Part shown: positions 8,312-17,981 of the stretch, in pieces
How the letters are laid out: the number at the start of each line of letters is the position of its first letter
Position numbering within the stretch: position 1 is the stretch's first letter
Source of the DNA: Sphingomonadaceae bacterium
GTDB lineage: Bacteria > Pseudomonadota > Alphaproteobacteria > Sphingomonadales > Sphingomonadaceae
DNA length: 50,866 nt
Assembly (NCBI GenBank): GCA_947463325.1
Contig: CANHQT010000014.1
Location: 1 to 50,866 of the forward strand
Direction of reading: 5' to 3'
Made by a program: the position numbers and the translations under genes
The notes under the pieces: generated by a model
Database searches by the model: none
What the model was told of the DNA's origin: nothing
The model's input: only the letters and a program-made list of their open reading frames with translations

Positions 8312-10429
8312 TTACATCGACCCGTGATACAGTGCTGCGAGCAGCAGGATCGCCACAATGTTGGTGATCTTGATCATCGGATTGACGGCCGGACCCGCGG
8401 TGTCCTTGTAGGGATCACCAACGGTATCACCGGTCACCGCGGCCTTGTGGGCTTCGCTGCCCTTGCCGCCGTGGTTGCCGTCTTCGATATACTTCTTGGC
8501 GTTATCCCAAGCGCCGCCACCCGAGGTCATCGAGAGTGCGACGAACAGGCCGCTGACGATCACGCCGAGGAGCAGAGCGCCAAGGGCGGCAAAGCCGTTG
8601 GCCTGGCCTGCAACCGCCGTGATCGCGAAATAGACCAAGATCGGCACCAGCACCGGCAGCAGCGAGGGGATGATCATCTCCTTGATCGCTGCCTTGGTGA
8701 CGAGGTCGACCGTGCGGGCATAGTTGGGACGGCTAGTGCCGGCCATGATGCCCTTGTCGTTCGCGAACTGCTCACGCACGTCCTTGACCACGTCGCCGGC
8801 CGCACGACCCACAGCGGTCATACCCATTGCCCCGAACAGGTAAGGCAGCAGCGCGCCGAGCAGCAGGCCGACGATCACGTACGGATTCTCGAGGCTGAAA
8901 TCGACTTCCAGCTGCGGGAAATAGACGCGAAGGTCCGTGGTGTAGGCTGCGAACAGCACCAGCGCGGCAAGGCCGGCCGAACCGATCGCATAACCCTTGG
9001 TCACGGCCTTGGTGGTGTTGCCCACCGCGTCGAGCGCGTCGGTCTTTTCACGAACCGAATCGTCGAGACCAGCCATCTCGGCAATGCCGCCGGCATTGTC
9101 CGTGACCGGGCCATAGGCATCGAGCGCGACAACCATGCCGGCGAGTGCCAGCATCGAGGTGGCCGCAAAGGCGATGCCGATGAGGCCCGCGATCTGGTGG
9201 GTCAGGATGATACCGATCACGATCACCAGCGTCGGCAGCGCGGTCGCTTCGAGGCTGATGGCGAGGCCCTGGATCACGTTCGTGCCGTGACCGGTTTCCG
9301 AAGCCTTGGCGATCGAACGGACCGGGCGATAGTCGGTGCCGGTGTAATATTCGGTGATCCACACGATCAGGCCGGTAATGACCAGACCGATCATCATGCA
9401 CCAGAACAGACCCATGCCGGTGAAGCCGCCTTCGCCTGCCAGATCGGCACCGATGACAGCGTTCATGTCGCCCAGCGCATAGCCGGTCGCCCACCAGATG
9501 GCGGGGATGGACAGCACGGCGGTGACAAGGAAGCCCTTGTACATCGCGCCCATGATGTTGGTGCCGCCGCCCAGACGCACGGCATAGGTGCCGATGATCG
9601 AGGTGACGATGCACACGCCGCCGATCAGCAGCGGCAGTGCCATGAGGTTGGTCAGCAAACCACCAGCCGACGCGCCGACGAGCAGCGCAACCAGAACCAT
9701 GGTGGCACCGACGGTGACGACATAGGTTTCGAACAGGTCAGCAGCCATGCCGGCGCAGTCGCCGACATTGTCGCCGACATTGTCCGCGATCACGGCGGGG
9801 TTGCGGGGGTCATCCTCGGGGATGCCTGCTTCGACCTTGCCGACCAGGTCAGCGCCGACGTCTGCGGCCTTGGTGAAGATACCACCGCCGAGACGTGCGA
9901 AGATCGAGATAAGCGATGCACCGAATGCCAGCGCGACCAGACCGTCAACAACAACGCGGCTGTTGGGCGCTTCGGCTGCGATTTCAGTCAGATACCAGAA
10001 GAAACCGGCGATCGCGAGCAGCGCAAGACCGGCCACAAGCATGCCGGTGATCGCGCCTGCGCGGAACGCCATGGTCAGGCCTTCCTGAAGTCCCGTCTGC
10101 GCGGCGGCAGCGGTGCGGACGTTGGCGCGAACGGAAATGTTCATGCCGATAAAGCCGGTGGCCCCTGAAAGCACGGCACCCAGCACGAACCCGACCGCAG
10201 CGATGAGGCCAAGCGGCGAGAATGCGATGACCAGCGTCGTGATCACGCCGACAACGGCGATGGTGCGATACTGACGGCCGAGATAGGCCTGTGCGCCTTC
10301 CTGGATGGCGCCGGCAATCTCTTGCATCTTGGCGTTGCCAGCCGAGGCGCCAAGCACCTGGCGGCTGGTAATGATGCCGTAGAGCACGGCAACGAGGCCG
10401 AGCACTATGGCGATGAGACTAATGGACAT
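8312..10429 (-). CDS. hppA: Membrane-bound proton-translocating pyrophosphatase
   Basis: Integral membrane enzyme (705 aa, about 16 transmembrane helices) that couples PPi hydrolysis to ion pumping across the inner membrane. The substrate site is intact: the [20 protein letters not shown] loop and the [19 protein letters not shown] helix carry the Mg-PPi-binding acidic residues, and a second acidic cluster ([23 protein letters not shown]) closes the site near the C-terminus. The motif [10 protein letters not shown] has Lys where K+-dependent enzymes have Ala, the established marker of K+-independent H+-pumping PPases. The start is the ATG at 10427-10429, giving the usual [11 protein letters not shown] first helix. 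It is monocistronic or the last gene after thiL, 128 nt away. Confidence 0.97.
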   Translation of the reverse strand: MSISLIAIVLGLVAVLYGIITSRQVLGASAGNAKMQEIAGAIQEGAQAYLGRQYRTIAVVGVITTLVIAFSPLGLIAAVGFVLGAVLSGATGFIGMNISVRANVRTAAAAQTGLQEGLTMAFRAGAITGMLVAGLALLAIAGFFWYLTEIAAEAPNSRVVVDGLVALAFGASLISIFARLGGGIFTKAADVGADLVGKVEAGIPEDDPRNPAVIADNVGDNVGDCAGMAADLFETYVVTVGATMVLVALLVGASAGGLLTNLMALPLLIGGVCIVTSIIGTYAVRLGGGTNIMGAMYKGFLVTAVLSIPAIWWATGYALGDMNAVIGADLAGEGGFTGMGLFWCMMIGLVITGLIVWITEYYTGTDYRPVRSIAKASETGHGTNVIQGLAISLEATALPTLVIVIGIILTHQIAGLIGIAFAATSMLALAGMVVALDAYGPVTDNAGGIAEMAGLDDSVREKTDALDAVGNTTKAVTKGYAIGSAGLAALVLFAAYTTDLRVYFPQLEVDFSLENPYVIVGLLLGALLPYLFGAMGMTAVGRAAGDVVKDVREQFANDKGIMAGTSRPNYARTVDLVTKAAIKEMIIPSLLPVLVPILVYFAITAVAGQANGFAALGALLLGVIVSGLFVALSMTSGGGAWDNAKKYIEDGNHGGKGSEAHKAAVTGDTVGDPYKDTAGPAVNPMIKITNIVAILLLAALYHGSM

Positions 10430-10557
10430 GGGACCCTATTTCCTCCCCTTGCTTTGCGTGCCACGCCCCTAGATGTGGCCGCATCGCGCGGGGGCGTAAG
10501 GCGTAACTGGCCCAAGGGCAAGAGAAGAGGCGGGAAAGGTCGGCGCGGACGTGCCCG

Positions 10558-11424
10558 TTAGTGCTGGTATCCCAGTGCCTTCCCGTTATCCGGGATCGCG
10601 CCGTCAACCAGCAGGGGGGCGGCCCCTCTGGCCTCAACCGTGCCGATGCGGGTCGCTTCAACCGGGGGGCTGATACCGGCGGGCAGGGTGAGCAGCAGCT
10701 CGTAATCATCGCCCCAGCGCATGGCATCGCCCCGCCGGTCTGGCGGCATGGCTGCTGGCATGGGCACGGCCGGACTGTCGATGGCGATGCAGACGCCGCT
10801 CGCTTCCGCCATGCGCTGCGCGTCGAGCAGCAGGCCGTCGGAAACATCCATCATTGCCGTCACCAGCGGTGCCAGCGCCAAACCTTCGGTTGTGCGGGGT
10901 ACAGGGCGGTTAAACCGTGCGATGCTTGCCGCGCTGTTGCCTTCAAAACCCAGCATCGCCGCGCCAATCTCTCCGGTCACCCACAGCGTATCGCCCGGCC
11001 TTGCGCCGCTACGTGACGGAACCGGCAGATGCACCGCCTCGCCAATGGCGGTGAGGCCGAAACTGCGCTGGCCATGGGTGGACCCGCGCACTGTATCCCC
11101 ACCCCATAGCGCCACATTCATGCCCTGGAGCGCGTCGCGCAGCCCTGCAACAAAGCGGTCATCCCAAGCCGCGCCGCCCAGCATATAGCCCAGCAGCACG
11201 CCCTTGGGCTGCGCGCCCTTGGCCGCGAGGTCGGAGAGGTTGGCGGCAATCAGTTTCCAGGCGACATCAGCCGGGTCGGCATCCTCGCGAAAGTGGACCC
11301 CTGCCACCATCATGTCATGGGTCACGACCATCTTGCCGGACACCGCGCAATCGTCAGCCAGCCCTCGTGCCTCGCGGGCTGTGGCAAGGTGGCGCAATGC
11401 CGTGATGAACCCGGCCTCGTCCAT
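10558..11424 (-). CDS. thiL: Thiamine-monophosphate kinase
   Basis: ThiL phosphorylates thiamine monophosphate to thiamine pyrophosphate with ATP, the last step of cofactor synthesis. The 288-residue protein has the PurM/ThiL fold signatures: the DDCAV Mg/ATP site near residue 24, MVAGVHFRED, the NLSDLAAKGAQP helix, WGGDTVRG, WVTGEIG and the C-terminal domain motif MDVSDGLLLDAQRM, then WGDDYELLLTLP. Length is slightly short but within family range. It begins 8 nt after nusB stops, the conserved nusB-thiL pair of proteobacteria, and is probably co-transcribed with it. Confidence 0.96.
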   Translation of the reverse strand: MDEAGFITALRHLATAREARGLADDCAVSGKMVVTHDMMVAGVHFREDADPADVAWKLIAANLSDLAAKGAQPKGVLLGYMLGGAAWDDRFVAGLRDALQGMNVALWGGDTVRGSTHGQRSFGLTAIGEAVHLPVPSRSGARPGDTLWVTGEIGAAMLGFEGNSAASIARFNRPVPRTTEGLALAPLVTAMMDVSDGLLLDAQRMAEASGVCIAIDSPAVPMPAAMPPDRRGDAMRWGDDYELLLTLPAGISPPVEATRIGTVEARGAAPLLVDGAIPDNGKALGYQH

Positions 11425-11432
11425 CGCCCGGT

Positions 11433-11909
11433 CTAGCGGCCGGCGCCCTTCGCCACCGCATCGAGCACGCCGTTGACGAAACCCGCTTCGCGTGCGTCAT
11501 GGAATGCCTTGGCGACATCCACATATTCGCTGATCGCTGCCGCCGCCGGCACATCGGGCCGCGCGATGATTTCATAGGCGCCGACGCGCAGCACCGCCTT
11601 CATCGACCGGTCGAGCCGGGCCAGCGTCCAGCCCGCGCTCAGCCGCTCTCCCAGTGTCGCGTCGATTTCGTCCAGCCGCGCCACTGTTCCCTTCACCAGA
11701 TCGTCAAAGAAATCGACCTCGGCATCGGCATATTCCGCCGCGTCGAACTCCTCTTCGTCGATGATCGACCCGATCCTGTGCTGGTGAAACTCGTGCAGCA
11801 GTTGCGCGACCGGCGTCGCTTCCATGTCATGCTGGTACAGCGCCTGCACGGCGGCAAGGCGTGCTGCGGAACGGGTGAGGCCGCGTGGGGGATTGGGTGA
11901 ACCGGTCAT
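11433..11909 (-). CDS. nusB: Transcription antitermination factor NusB
   Basis: NusB binds boxA RNA with NusE (S10) and forms the rRNA antitermination complex. The ATG at 11907-11909 gives 158 residues, the usual length; the longer in-frame extension has no family counterpart. The all-alpha fold is recognisable by RSAARLAAVQALYQ near residue 12, a FFDDLVKGTV helix, the central LDRSMKAVLRVGAYEI and the C-terminal AISEYVDVAKAFHDAREAGFV-type helix ending NGVLDAVAK. It is followed by thiL after 8 nt. The 73-nt gap before it, after hisD, holds only a short GCGATCGCGG direct repeat. Confidence 0.96.
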   Translation of the reverse strand: MTGSPNPPRGLTRSAARLAAVQALYQHDMEATPVAQLLHEFHQHRIGSIIDEEEFDAAEYADAEVDFFDDLVKGTVARLDEIDATLGERLSAGWTLARLDRSMKAVLRVGAYEIIARPDVPAAAAISEYVDVAKAFHDAREAGFVNGVLDAVAKGAGR

Positions 11910-11982
11910 GCCGGCCGCCCTAGTCGCGAGTGGCGATCGCGGCAAGCGATCGCGGCACTGGCGGTTGGCCGCGAACGGCCGG

Positions 11983-13275
11983 TCACAGCCGGCGGACGAC
12001 ACTCGCGGCATGGGCAGGCAGCCCTTCCGCTTCGGCCAGCGCAACCGCTGCCGGGCCGATGGCGGCCAGCGATGCGGCATCGAGCGCGAGGAAGCTGGTG
12101 CGCTTCATGAAATCGAGCACTGACAGGCCCGAGGCGAAACGCGCGCGCCGGCCGGTGGGCAGGACATGGTTCGGCCCGGCGACATAATCGCCGATAGCCT
12201 CAGGCGTCATACGGCCCAGGAATACTGATCCGGCATGGCGGACGAGAGCGAACAGCCGTTCAGCTTCGGCAGCGTCGACCGCGAGTTCAAGATGTTCGGC
12301 CGCCAGCCGGTTGATCAGTGGCATCGCCTCATCGAGGCTGCGGGTGACGATGATCGCGCCATGCGCCGCCCAGCTCGCACCGGCGACCGCAGCGGTGGCC
12401 AGCGCCGGGATTTGCGCCGCCACCTCGGCCGCGACAGCGTCGGCGAATGCCGCATCATCGGTGAACAGGATCGACTGGCTGGTCGGGTCATGCTCGGCTT
12501 GCGAGAGGAGATCGGCAGCGATGATCGCGGGATCATTGGCCGCGTCGGCCAACACGACGATCTCGCTCGGCCCGGCGACCATGTCGATACCGACAGTGCC
12601 GTATAGCTGGCGCTTGGCCTCTGCTACCCAGGCGTTGCCAGGGCCGGTGATCACATCGACGCGCGCGATCCGGTTGGTGCCGTGGGCTAGGGCGGCGACA
12701 GCCTGCGCCCCGCCGATGCGCCAGATTTCATCAACGCCGGCGATATCGGCGGCAGCCAGCACCAGCGGGTTCACCTCTCCGCCGGGCGTCGGCGTCACCA
12801 TCACCAGCCGCTCGACCCCAGCAACCTTGGCGGGGATGGCGTTCATCAGCACCGAGGATGGATAGGCGGCCCGCCCGCCGGGAACATATATGCCTGCTGC
12901 CTCGACCGCGCTCCAGCGGCTACCGAGCCGCACGCCGGCATCGTCGGTCCGTTCGCTGTCGGACGGCTTTTGCCGGGCGTGGAAATCGGCGATCCGTGCC
13001 GCCGCCAGCTCGATTGCCTCGCGCAATGGGGCAGGCAGGCCAGCCCGTGCTGCCGCGCATTCCTCACGCCCGATGGTCCAGCCGGCCGTGTCGAGATTGA
13101 CCTTGTCGAACCGCGCGGTCAGTTCCGCAACCGCTGTATCGCCGCGCGCCCGCACATCGGCGATGATCGCCGCGACATCGCGCGCGACATCGGCGTCACT
13201 CTCGCGCCGCGCATCGACCAGCGTGTCGAACGCGGCATCAAAGCCCGCGTCGGTCGTGGCGAGCCGCCAGGTCAT
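11983..13275 (-). CDS. hisD: Histidinol dehydrogenase
   Basis: HisD oxidises L-histidinol to histidine in two NAD-dependent steps with a catalytic zinc. The ATG at 13273-13275 overlaps the hisG stop by 4 nt (ATGA), which fixes a 430-residue protein. Key motifs are [16 protein letters not shown] (near residue 125), [37 protein letters not shown], the zinc-linked SQAEHDP, and the C-terminal [18 protein letters not shown] with catalytic His. No key residue appears lost. It is translationally coupled to hisG, a standard alphaproteobacterial hisG-hisD pair outside the main his operon. Confidence 0.97.
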   Translation of the reverse strand: MTWRLATTDAGFDAAFDTLVDARRESDADVARDVAAIIADVRARGDTAVAELTARFDKVNLDTAGWTIGREECAAARAGLPAPLREAIELAAARIADFHARQKPSDSERTDDAGVRLGSRWSAVEAAGIYVPGGRAAYPSSVLMNAIPAKVAGVERLVMVTPTPGGEVNPLVLAAADIAGVDEIWRIGGAQAVAALAHGTNRIARVDVITGPGNAWVAEAKRQLYGTVGIDMVAGPSEIVVLADAANDPAIIAADLLSQAEHDPTSQSILFTDDAAFADAVAAEVAAQIPALATAAVAGASWAAHGAIIVTRSLDEAMPLINRLAAEHLELAVDAAEAERLFALVRHAGSVFLGRMTPEAIGDYVAGPNHVLPTGRRARFASGLSVLDFMKRTSFLALDAASLAAIGPAAVALAEAEGLPAHAASVVRRL

Positions 13276-13913
13276 GCCACCGCCTGCCGGAATGCCTCGA
13301 CCATCGCGGGGATGGCGGGCTCCAGCTTGAACGCCGCACGGTTGGCAATCAGCCGTGCCGAAACTTCGGAGATGACCGCCCGCTCCTCGAGCCCGTTTTC
13401 GACCAGCGTGCGCCCGGTCGAGACGAGGTCGACGATATGCGGGGCGAGGCCCAGCAGCGGCGCAATCTCCATCGCGCCATTCAGCTTGATGCACTCCGCC
13501 TGGATGCCTTGGCGCGCAAAGAAGGCACGCGTCGTCGCCGGATATTTGGTCGCAACGCGGACATGGCTGGCATTGGCCGGGATCGGCGGAGACGAAGCCG
13601 GACTGGCGAGCGACAGGCGGCAGCGCCCGATGCCGAGATCGACCGGCGCATAAAGCTCGGAAAAGGCGAACTCGTCGATCACATCGGAACCGACAATGCC
13701 GATATGCGCCGCGCCATAGGCGACGAATGTTGCCACATCGAAGGCGCGGACGCGGATGATGGAAAGCTCCGGCCGATTGGTCGCAAAAGTCAGCGCACGG
13801 CTCTTCTCGTCGAAGAAATCGGGTGCCGGCTCGATCCCTGCTGCGCGCAGCAACGGGAGCGCCTCGTCGAGGATGCGCCCTTTGGGGATGGCAAAGATCA
13901 GCTTCTGCGGCAT
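13272..13913 (-). CDS. hisG: ATP phosphoribosyltransferase, short form
   Basis: HisG condenses ATP and PRPP, the first and feedback-controlled step of histidine synthesis. With the ATG at 13911-13913 the protein has 213 residues ([14 protein letters not shown]); a GTG 12 nt upstream is an alternative. [28 protein letters not shown] and the PRPP-binding signature [16 protein letters not shown] are present. It lacks the C-terminal ACT-like regulatory domain of long HisG, so it belongs to the HisG(S) form, which in known cases needs the HisS-like partner HisZ for activity. HisZ is not in this window. It is 39 nt from the divergent DUF2332 gene. Confidence 0.96.
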   Translation of the reverse strand: MPQKLIFAIPKGRILDEALPLLRAAGIEPAPDFFDEKSRALTFATNRPELSIIRVRAFDVATFVAYGAAHIGIVGSDVIDEFAFSELYAPVDLGIGRCRLSLASPASSPPIPANASHVRVATKYPATTRAFFARQGIQAECIKLNGAMEIAPLLGLAPHIVDLVSTGRTLVENGLEERAVISEVSARLIANRAAFKLEPAIPAMVEAFRQAVA

Positions 13914-13952
13914 GATGCGGCGCACCTAAGGCTGCAAAGGGGGTAAGGCAAG

Positions 13953-15035
13953 GTGAGCGATCCGATGACAGCCGGTGGGATCTTCGATGACAGCCGCGTT
14001 GCTACGGGCATCCAGCTGCAGGCGGAGCATTGTCGCCGCAATGATGCGCCTGTCACCGCGCGGATTGTCGAGGCGCAGCTCGCCCTGATGGCGGGGAACA
14101 CACAATGCGGTGCGCGCATCCGCGACTGGCCCGGCTTGCCGCTCGAAGATGCCATGCCCTTGCGGCTCGCGGGCGGATTTCATCACCTGTTGCTGACCGG
14201 TGCCGACGCGCGGCTTGATCCCGTCTATCGCGGCGCCGTGACCGATCAGGGCCAGGTCGATGCTATCGTCTGCGCGGTGACAGCCGATCATGACGAACGG
14301 CTGCTTGGCTGGTTTGATAGCCCGCCGCAGACCAATGAGGCCGGCCGCTCCGCCAGTTTCATGGCTGGCCTTCAGTGGCTGTCGTCCCGGCTGGGCCCGC
14401 GTTTCGAGCTGAATGAACTTGGCGCCAGCGCCGGCATCAACACGATGATGGATCGCTACCATTATGACCTGGGCGGGGTGATGGCGGGGCCGGAAGGCTC
14501 CCCGATGCGCATAGCGCCCGAATGGCGCGGGCCGCCGCCGCCTGACGCACCGGTGGAGATCGTCGCTATCCGCGGTTGCGATCAGGCGCCGGTCAATCTC
14601 GCCGATCCGGCCGAGGCGCTGCGCGTCAAAGCCTATGTCTGGCCGGAAATCGCGCCCCGCATTGCGCGGATGGATGCGGCGATTGCCCTTGCTGCCGATC
14701 GCGCGCCCGATGTGGTTCGCGCCGATGCCGCCGACTGGGTGGAGCAGCGGCTCGCCGCGCCGCAGGCAGCGGGCGTCACCCGGGTCATCCACCACAGCAT
14801 CGTCTGGCAATATATCCCGCCCGAACGGCGTGATAGGATCGTCGCGGCGATGGCTGCTGCTGGCGCGACAGCGGATGATGCACGGCCCCTTGCCTGGATG
14901 ATGCTCGAAACCAACCGCGAGACATTCCGGCACGAGCTGCGCATTCGCCACTGGACCAGCGCGGGAGACAGCGGCTGGCAGTTGCTCGGTCAGGCGCAGG
15001 CGCATGGCGCCTGGGTCGAATGGTATGGCGACTAG
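13953..15035 (+). CDS. DUF2332 family protein
   Basis: Uncharacterised cytoplasmic protein (360 aa) of the DUF2332 family found in alphaproteobacteria and actinobacteria. Visible family features are the N-terminal helix ending LQAEHCRRNDAP, the RLAGGFHHLLLTG segment, the central ELNELGASAGINTMMDRY, the IRGCDQAP loop, and the C-terminal IHHSIVWQYIP and WMMLETN. The GASAGIN glycine loop and downstream acidic strand resemble an S-adenosylmethionine-binding Rossmann fold, which is only an inference. The start is a GTG behind a strong purine stretch (AAAGGGGG, about 10 nt upstream); an ATG 12 nt inside is possible. Its TAG overlaps the stop of the convergent hydrolase. Confidence 0.85.
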   Translation: MSDPMTAGGIFDDSRVATGIQLQAEHCRRNDAPVTARIVEAQLALMAGNTQCGARIRDWPGLPLEDAMPLRLAGGFHHLLLTGADARLDPVYRGAVTDQGQVDAIVCAVTADHDERLLGWFDSPPQTNEAGRSASFMAGLQWLSSRLGPRFELNELGASAGINTMMDRYHYDLGGVMAGPEGSPMRIAPEWRGPPPPDAPVEIVAIRGCDQAPVNLADPAEALRVKAYVWPEIAPRIARMDAAIALAADRAPDVVRADAADWVEQRLAAPQAAGVTRVIHHSIVWQYIPPERRDRIVAAMAAAGATADDARPLAWMMLETNRETFRHELRIRHWTSAGDSGWQLLGQAQAHGAWVEWYGD

Positions 15036-15949
15036 TTCCGGGCCAGCCAGCCTTCCATTGCCGCGTTGACCGCGTCCGGCGCCTCCCACGGCACGAAATG
15101 CCCGCAGCCGGTGATGCGTTCGATCGTGAGGTCTGCGATCAGCGCGTCCATGCCGTCCAGATTGCACTGCGGCAGCGCAAGGTCATCCATCGCCCAGATC
15201 ACCAGCGTCGGCATGGTGAGGATCGGGAAGGGGCCGGAAAGGAAGGCCGGCGGCGGGCTGTCATCCTCCATCGCCGGGACCTGCATTGGCGTGGCGCGAT
15301 ACCAGTTGATCATCGCCCGCGCCGCGCCCGGAACGCGCCAGTTTGCGAGCAGCCGGTCACGTTCCTCCGGCTCCATCGCGTCACTACGCTCCCAATTGAC
15401 CGTGGCTTTGAGGAAATCGGTCAGGCGCCCGGCGTCGAGCAGCGCATCGTTCGCCGGGTCACGGAAAGCGCGGATATATTGGCTGGCGGCGCGCTGGTCC
15501 TGATCCTCAAACAGTTTTTTCTGGAAGATGAAGGGGTGCGGCGCATTGGCGATGATCGTGCGGATGACGCGCCCGGCTGTCGGCAGGCCATTTCCCGCCA
15601 TACCGTTCAGCGCCACGCTCCAGGCAATCGCGCCGCCCCAATCATGTCCGACAATGGTGAACCGATCGATGCCGAGCGCATCGGCCAGTGCGAAGATATC
15701 CGCGGTCAGCTTGTCGGCGGTGTAATTCTCCACGCCCTCGGGCTTGTCCGAATGGGCATAGCCGCGCTGATCGGGCGCAATGCAGCGATAGCGGTCCGAG
15801 AAATGGGCGATCTGGTGCCGCCAGGTGCGGTGCGATTCTGGAAATCCGTGAAGGAAGATGAGCGCCGGTGCATCGCGGGGGCCGACATCGACATAGTCGA
15901 GCTCGACACCTGTCGAAAGTGCGGCGCGGTGGACGGTTTCGGTCATCAT
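15032..15949 (-). CDS. Alpha/beta hydrolase, epoxide hydrolase-like
   Basis: Soluble alpha/beta-hydrolase (305 aa). The nucleophile elbow is GHDWGGA (near residue 107), with Asp rather than Ser. Together with the oxyanion-hole motif HGFPESHRTW and the DQRGYAHSDKP segment this places it with epoxide hydrolases and haloacetate/haloalkane dehalogenases. A cap domain spans about 135-215. A catalytic acid candidate is in WAMDDLAL and the His is in GCGHFVPWE near the C-terminus. Two Tyr/Trp donors in the cap would separate epoxide hydrolases from dehalogenases, but I cannot assign them with certainty. It stands alone and is convergent with the DUF2332 gene, sharing the CTAG stop region. Confidence 0.85.
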   Translation of the reverse strand: MMTETVHRAALSTGVELDYVDVGPRDAPALIFLHGFPESHRTWRHQIAHFSDRYRCIAPDQRGYAHSDKPEGVENYTADKLTADIFALADALGIDRFTIVGHDWGGAIAWSVALNGMAGNGLPTAGRVIRTIIANAPHPFIFQKKLFEDQDQRAASQYIRAFRDPANDALLDAGRLTDFLKATVNWERSDAMEPEERDRLLANWRVPGAARAMINWYRATPMQVPAMEDDSPPPAFLSGPFPILTMPTLVIWAMDDLALPQCNLDGMDALIADLTIERITGCGHFVPWEAPDAVNAAMEGWLARN

Positions 15950-16082
15950 GCACTCTTGCTCAAACCCGCAGAAAACTGCGCAAGTTCACAGTGGATTTTC
16001 GGTTTCTCTGCACGCCCGGTTCGCGGGCGTGGCAGGCGAGGGGCCAGCCAAACAGATAATCTCCGACATTGCAATGCGAGCT

Positions 16083-16101
16083 CCCCGCACGCGCCGCGGG
16101 G
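16083..16101 (-). terminator. Small GC hairpin after pirin gene
   Basis: A 6-bp GC-only stem (16083-16088 with 16096-16101) around a 7-nt loop sits directly after the pirin stop codon on the minus strand. There is no U-run, so a terminator role is weakly supported. Confidence 0.3.
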
Positions 16102-16983
16102 TCAGGGGTAGCTGACTGTCTTGGGCACGTCGGGGATGGGGATGAATTCGGCGTCGTCCTCCGGAACCGTCGGGAAAGCCCCTGCCGCCCAGTCATCCTT
16201 TGCCTGCCTGATCCGCTCGCGGCTGGAGGACACGAAATTCCACCAGACATGGCGCGGCGTCGCAAATGCCTCGCCGCCGAGCAGCATCACCCGCGCCGCA
16301 CTCGTCGCGCGCAACAGCATCGGCACGCCGGGCTCGAGGATATGGAGCGCATGCCGTTCGAGCGGTTGCCCGTCGATGCTGGCATCGCCCATTGCGACGA
16401 GGATCGCCCGTTCGTCGGCCTCTGCCGCAATCGGCAGGGTTGCGCCTTGCGCCATCGCGATATCGGCATAGATGGTCGCGGCATGCTGGGTAACGGGGGA
16501 CGATGCACCCCACAGATCGCCCATGATGACCGTCGCCCGCACCCCTTCGCCCTCGACCAGCGGCAGTGCTTCGGCGGTCACATGCTCGAACGCCGGATCA
16601 ATCTCCTCCTTGCCGTCGGGCAGGGCGAGCCAGGTCTGCATCCCCGATATGGGGGAGCCGGTGGCGCGTTCGGCGGCGGGCGTGCGTTCCGAATGGACAA
16701 TGCCGCGGCCTGCGGTCATCAGGTTGAGCGCGCCGGGGCGGATCGTGGCGAAGGTGCCCAGGCTGTCACGATGATCGATCGCGCCTTCGAACAGATAGGT
16801 GACGGTGGCGAGGTTGATGTGCGGGTGCGGGCGCACATCCATGCCGCCGCCGATGTCGAAATGGGCAGGGCCGAACTGGTCGACGAAAATGAACGGGCCG
16901 ACCATCGTCCGCGCGAGAGCGGGGAGTGTCCGGCGCACTTCGAATGCGCCCAGATTATGCGTGACCGGCGTGATGACCTGCAC
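16102..16983 (-). CDS. Pirin family protein
   Basis: Bicupin protein of the pirin family (293 aa), known as metal-binding proteins; some, such as E. coli YhhW, are quercetin dioxygenases and others are regulators. I place the start at a GTG (16981-16983), 5 nt after the bolA stop, because it gives the family N-terminus QVITPVTHNLGAFEVRRTLP; a longer frame would run back through bolA. The metal site is visible in the first cupin: VRPHPHINLATVTYLFEG, followed by IVHSERTP with its Glu. The second cupin contains WGASSPV and LILEP-like strands. It probably forms an operon with bolA. Whether it is enzyme or cofactor cannot be decided. Confidence 0.9.
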   Translation of the reverse strand: MQVITPVTHNLGAFEVRRTLPALARTMVGPFIFVDQFGPAHFDIGGGMDVRPHPHINLATVTYLFEGAIDHRDSLGTFATIRPGALNLMTAGRGIVHSERTPAAERATGSPISGMQTWLALPDGKEEIDPAFEHVTAEALPLVEGEGVRATVIMGDLWGASSPVTQHAATIYADIAMAQGATLPIAAEADERAILVAMGDASIDGQPLERHALHILEPGVPMLLRATSAARVMLLGGEAFATPRHVWWNFVSSSRERIRQAKDDWAAGAFPTVPEDDAEFIPIPDVPKTVSYP

Positions 16984-16988
16984 GGGCC

Positions 16989-17264
16989 TTACTCCCCCGG
17001 CGCGGTGGCGCGGATGGCGAGGGCGTGAACGCGGGTGCCGGGGATGTCGCCCAGTGCCTTGTTGATGCTGCGCTGGCGCGCCACGCGGTTCATGCCTGCA
17101 AAACCGTCCCACTCGATTTCCAGGCTGAAATGCGATTCGCCTGATCCATCATCTCCGGAATGGCCGTGATGCTTGGCGCTGTCATTCACCAGGCTGACCT
17201 CTGCGCCGGGAAAAGCCGTGGCGAGCAGGGTTTCCATTTCAATCTGCACCGCGCCCTTTGCCAT
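16989..17264 (-). CDS. bolA: BolA family protein
   Basis: BolA-type KH-like protein (91 aa) that partners monothiol glutaredoxins in [2Fe-2S] handling and also acts in stress morphology control. The start at ATG 17262-17264 is supported by a GAGG box upstream and gives MAKGAVQIEMETLL; an earlier ATG adds 5 residues. Features are the conserved DSAKHHGH loop, SHFSLEIEWDGF (BolA core strand with the conserved His) and the C-terminal NRVARQRSINKALGD and VHALAIRA signature. It is divergent from the J-domain gene with 91 nt between the start codons, and is followed by the pirin gene after 5 nt. Confidence 0.92.
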   Translation of the reverse strand: MAKGAVQIEMETLLATAFPGAEVSLVNDSAKHHGHSGDDGSGESHFSLEIEWDGFAGMNRVARQRSINKALGDIPGTRVHALAIRATAPGE

Positions 17265-17355
17265 GGCCGATATCCTCACATCCGTTTGTGCCGAGCTTGT
17301 CTAAGGCCCATTCTAGACTCTACAGGCCCGTGAAGAAAGGACAGCCCTGGGACGA

Positions 17356-17967
17356 TTGCGGGGCCGGCGGACATTTTTGGCAGACAATTCCTCTTCCCCG
17401 CGCGCCCGCTTTCACGGCCGCATTCCCGGTGCGCGCCCTTGCGCCGTTCCGGGCTGTGCCTTTGCCGGAGAGTTTCGTGCGCCCGGTGAACGACGGCCGG
17501 GCTTTGATGGCCCCGGCGACTGGCGCTGGCTGTGCCTTGACCATGTGCGCGAATTCAACGCCGGCTATAATTTTTTCGCAGGCATGAGCCCTGACGAGAT
17601 TGCCGCTGCGCAAGGGCCCTATGCGGGATGGGAGCGGGAAACGCGGGCCTTTGCCGCGACCGGCGCGGATGAGCCGCCTGCATGGGCGAATTTCAAGGAT
17701 CCGATGGACGCGCTCGGCGCTCGTTTCCGCAAGGTGCGTCAGGATGCCGAGGACCGCGCGGCCGGCATATCCCCTGAAACGCGCAAGGCCTATCGCACGC
17801 TGGGGTTGGAACCGGGCGCGGACCGCAACTCTATCCGCCGTGCCTATTCGGCGATGGTCCGTCGCTACCACCCTGACCGCAATGGTGGCGACCGCAGTCA
17901 TGAAAAGGCTTTGCAGGCCGTGATTGAGGCTTATACGCACCTGAAAAATCGTATCCTTCCATCCTGA
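17356..17967 (+). CDS. J-domain protein with N-terminal zinc-ribbon-like motif
   Basis: DnaJ-like co-chaperone (203 aa at most) with the J domain at the C-terminus. Residues from about 143 on carry [20 protein letters not shown], the HPD tripeptide in [11 protein letters not shown] and a final helix [14 protein letters not shown]. The N-terminal half has paired Cys/His residues (CAVPGC near 29 and LCLDH near 60) that could bind zinc, plus an FKDPMDALG linker. The start is a TTG (17356, or 17377); neither has a strong ribosome-binding site. It lies 14 nt before cobS. A J-domain gene between bolA and cobS is a common alphaproteobacterial arrangement, suggesting a role with DnaK in complex assembly, an inference. 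Confidence 0.87.
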   Translation: MRGRRTFLADNSSSPRARFHGRIPGARPCAVPGCAFAGEFRAPGERRPGFDGPGDWRWLCLDHVREFNAGYNFFAGMSPDEIAAAQGPYAGWERETRAFAATGADEPPAWANFKDPMDALGARFRKVRQDAEDRAAGISPETRKAYRTLGLEPGADRNSIRRAYSAMVRRYHPDRNGGDRSHEKALQAVIEAYTHLKNRILPS

Positions 17968-17981
17968 ACAGGCCCTCGTCC

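Noticed and set aside
8297..10168. 623-codon plus-strand open frame opposite hppA
   Set aside because: The minus strand encodes a complete, motif-perfect pyrophosphatase. The plus-strand product is His/Asp/Gly-rich and shows no recognisable fold.
16102..17112. Pirin protein extended to 336 residues by an upstream start
   Set aside because: The extra part runs inside bolA in another frame and has no family counterpart. A GTG 5 nt after the bolA stop gives the normal pirin N-terminus.
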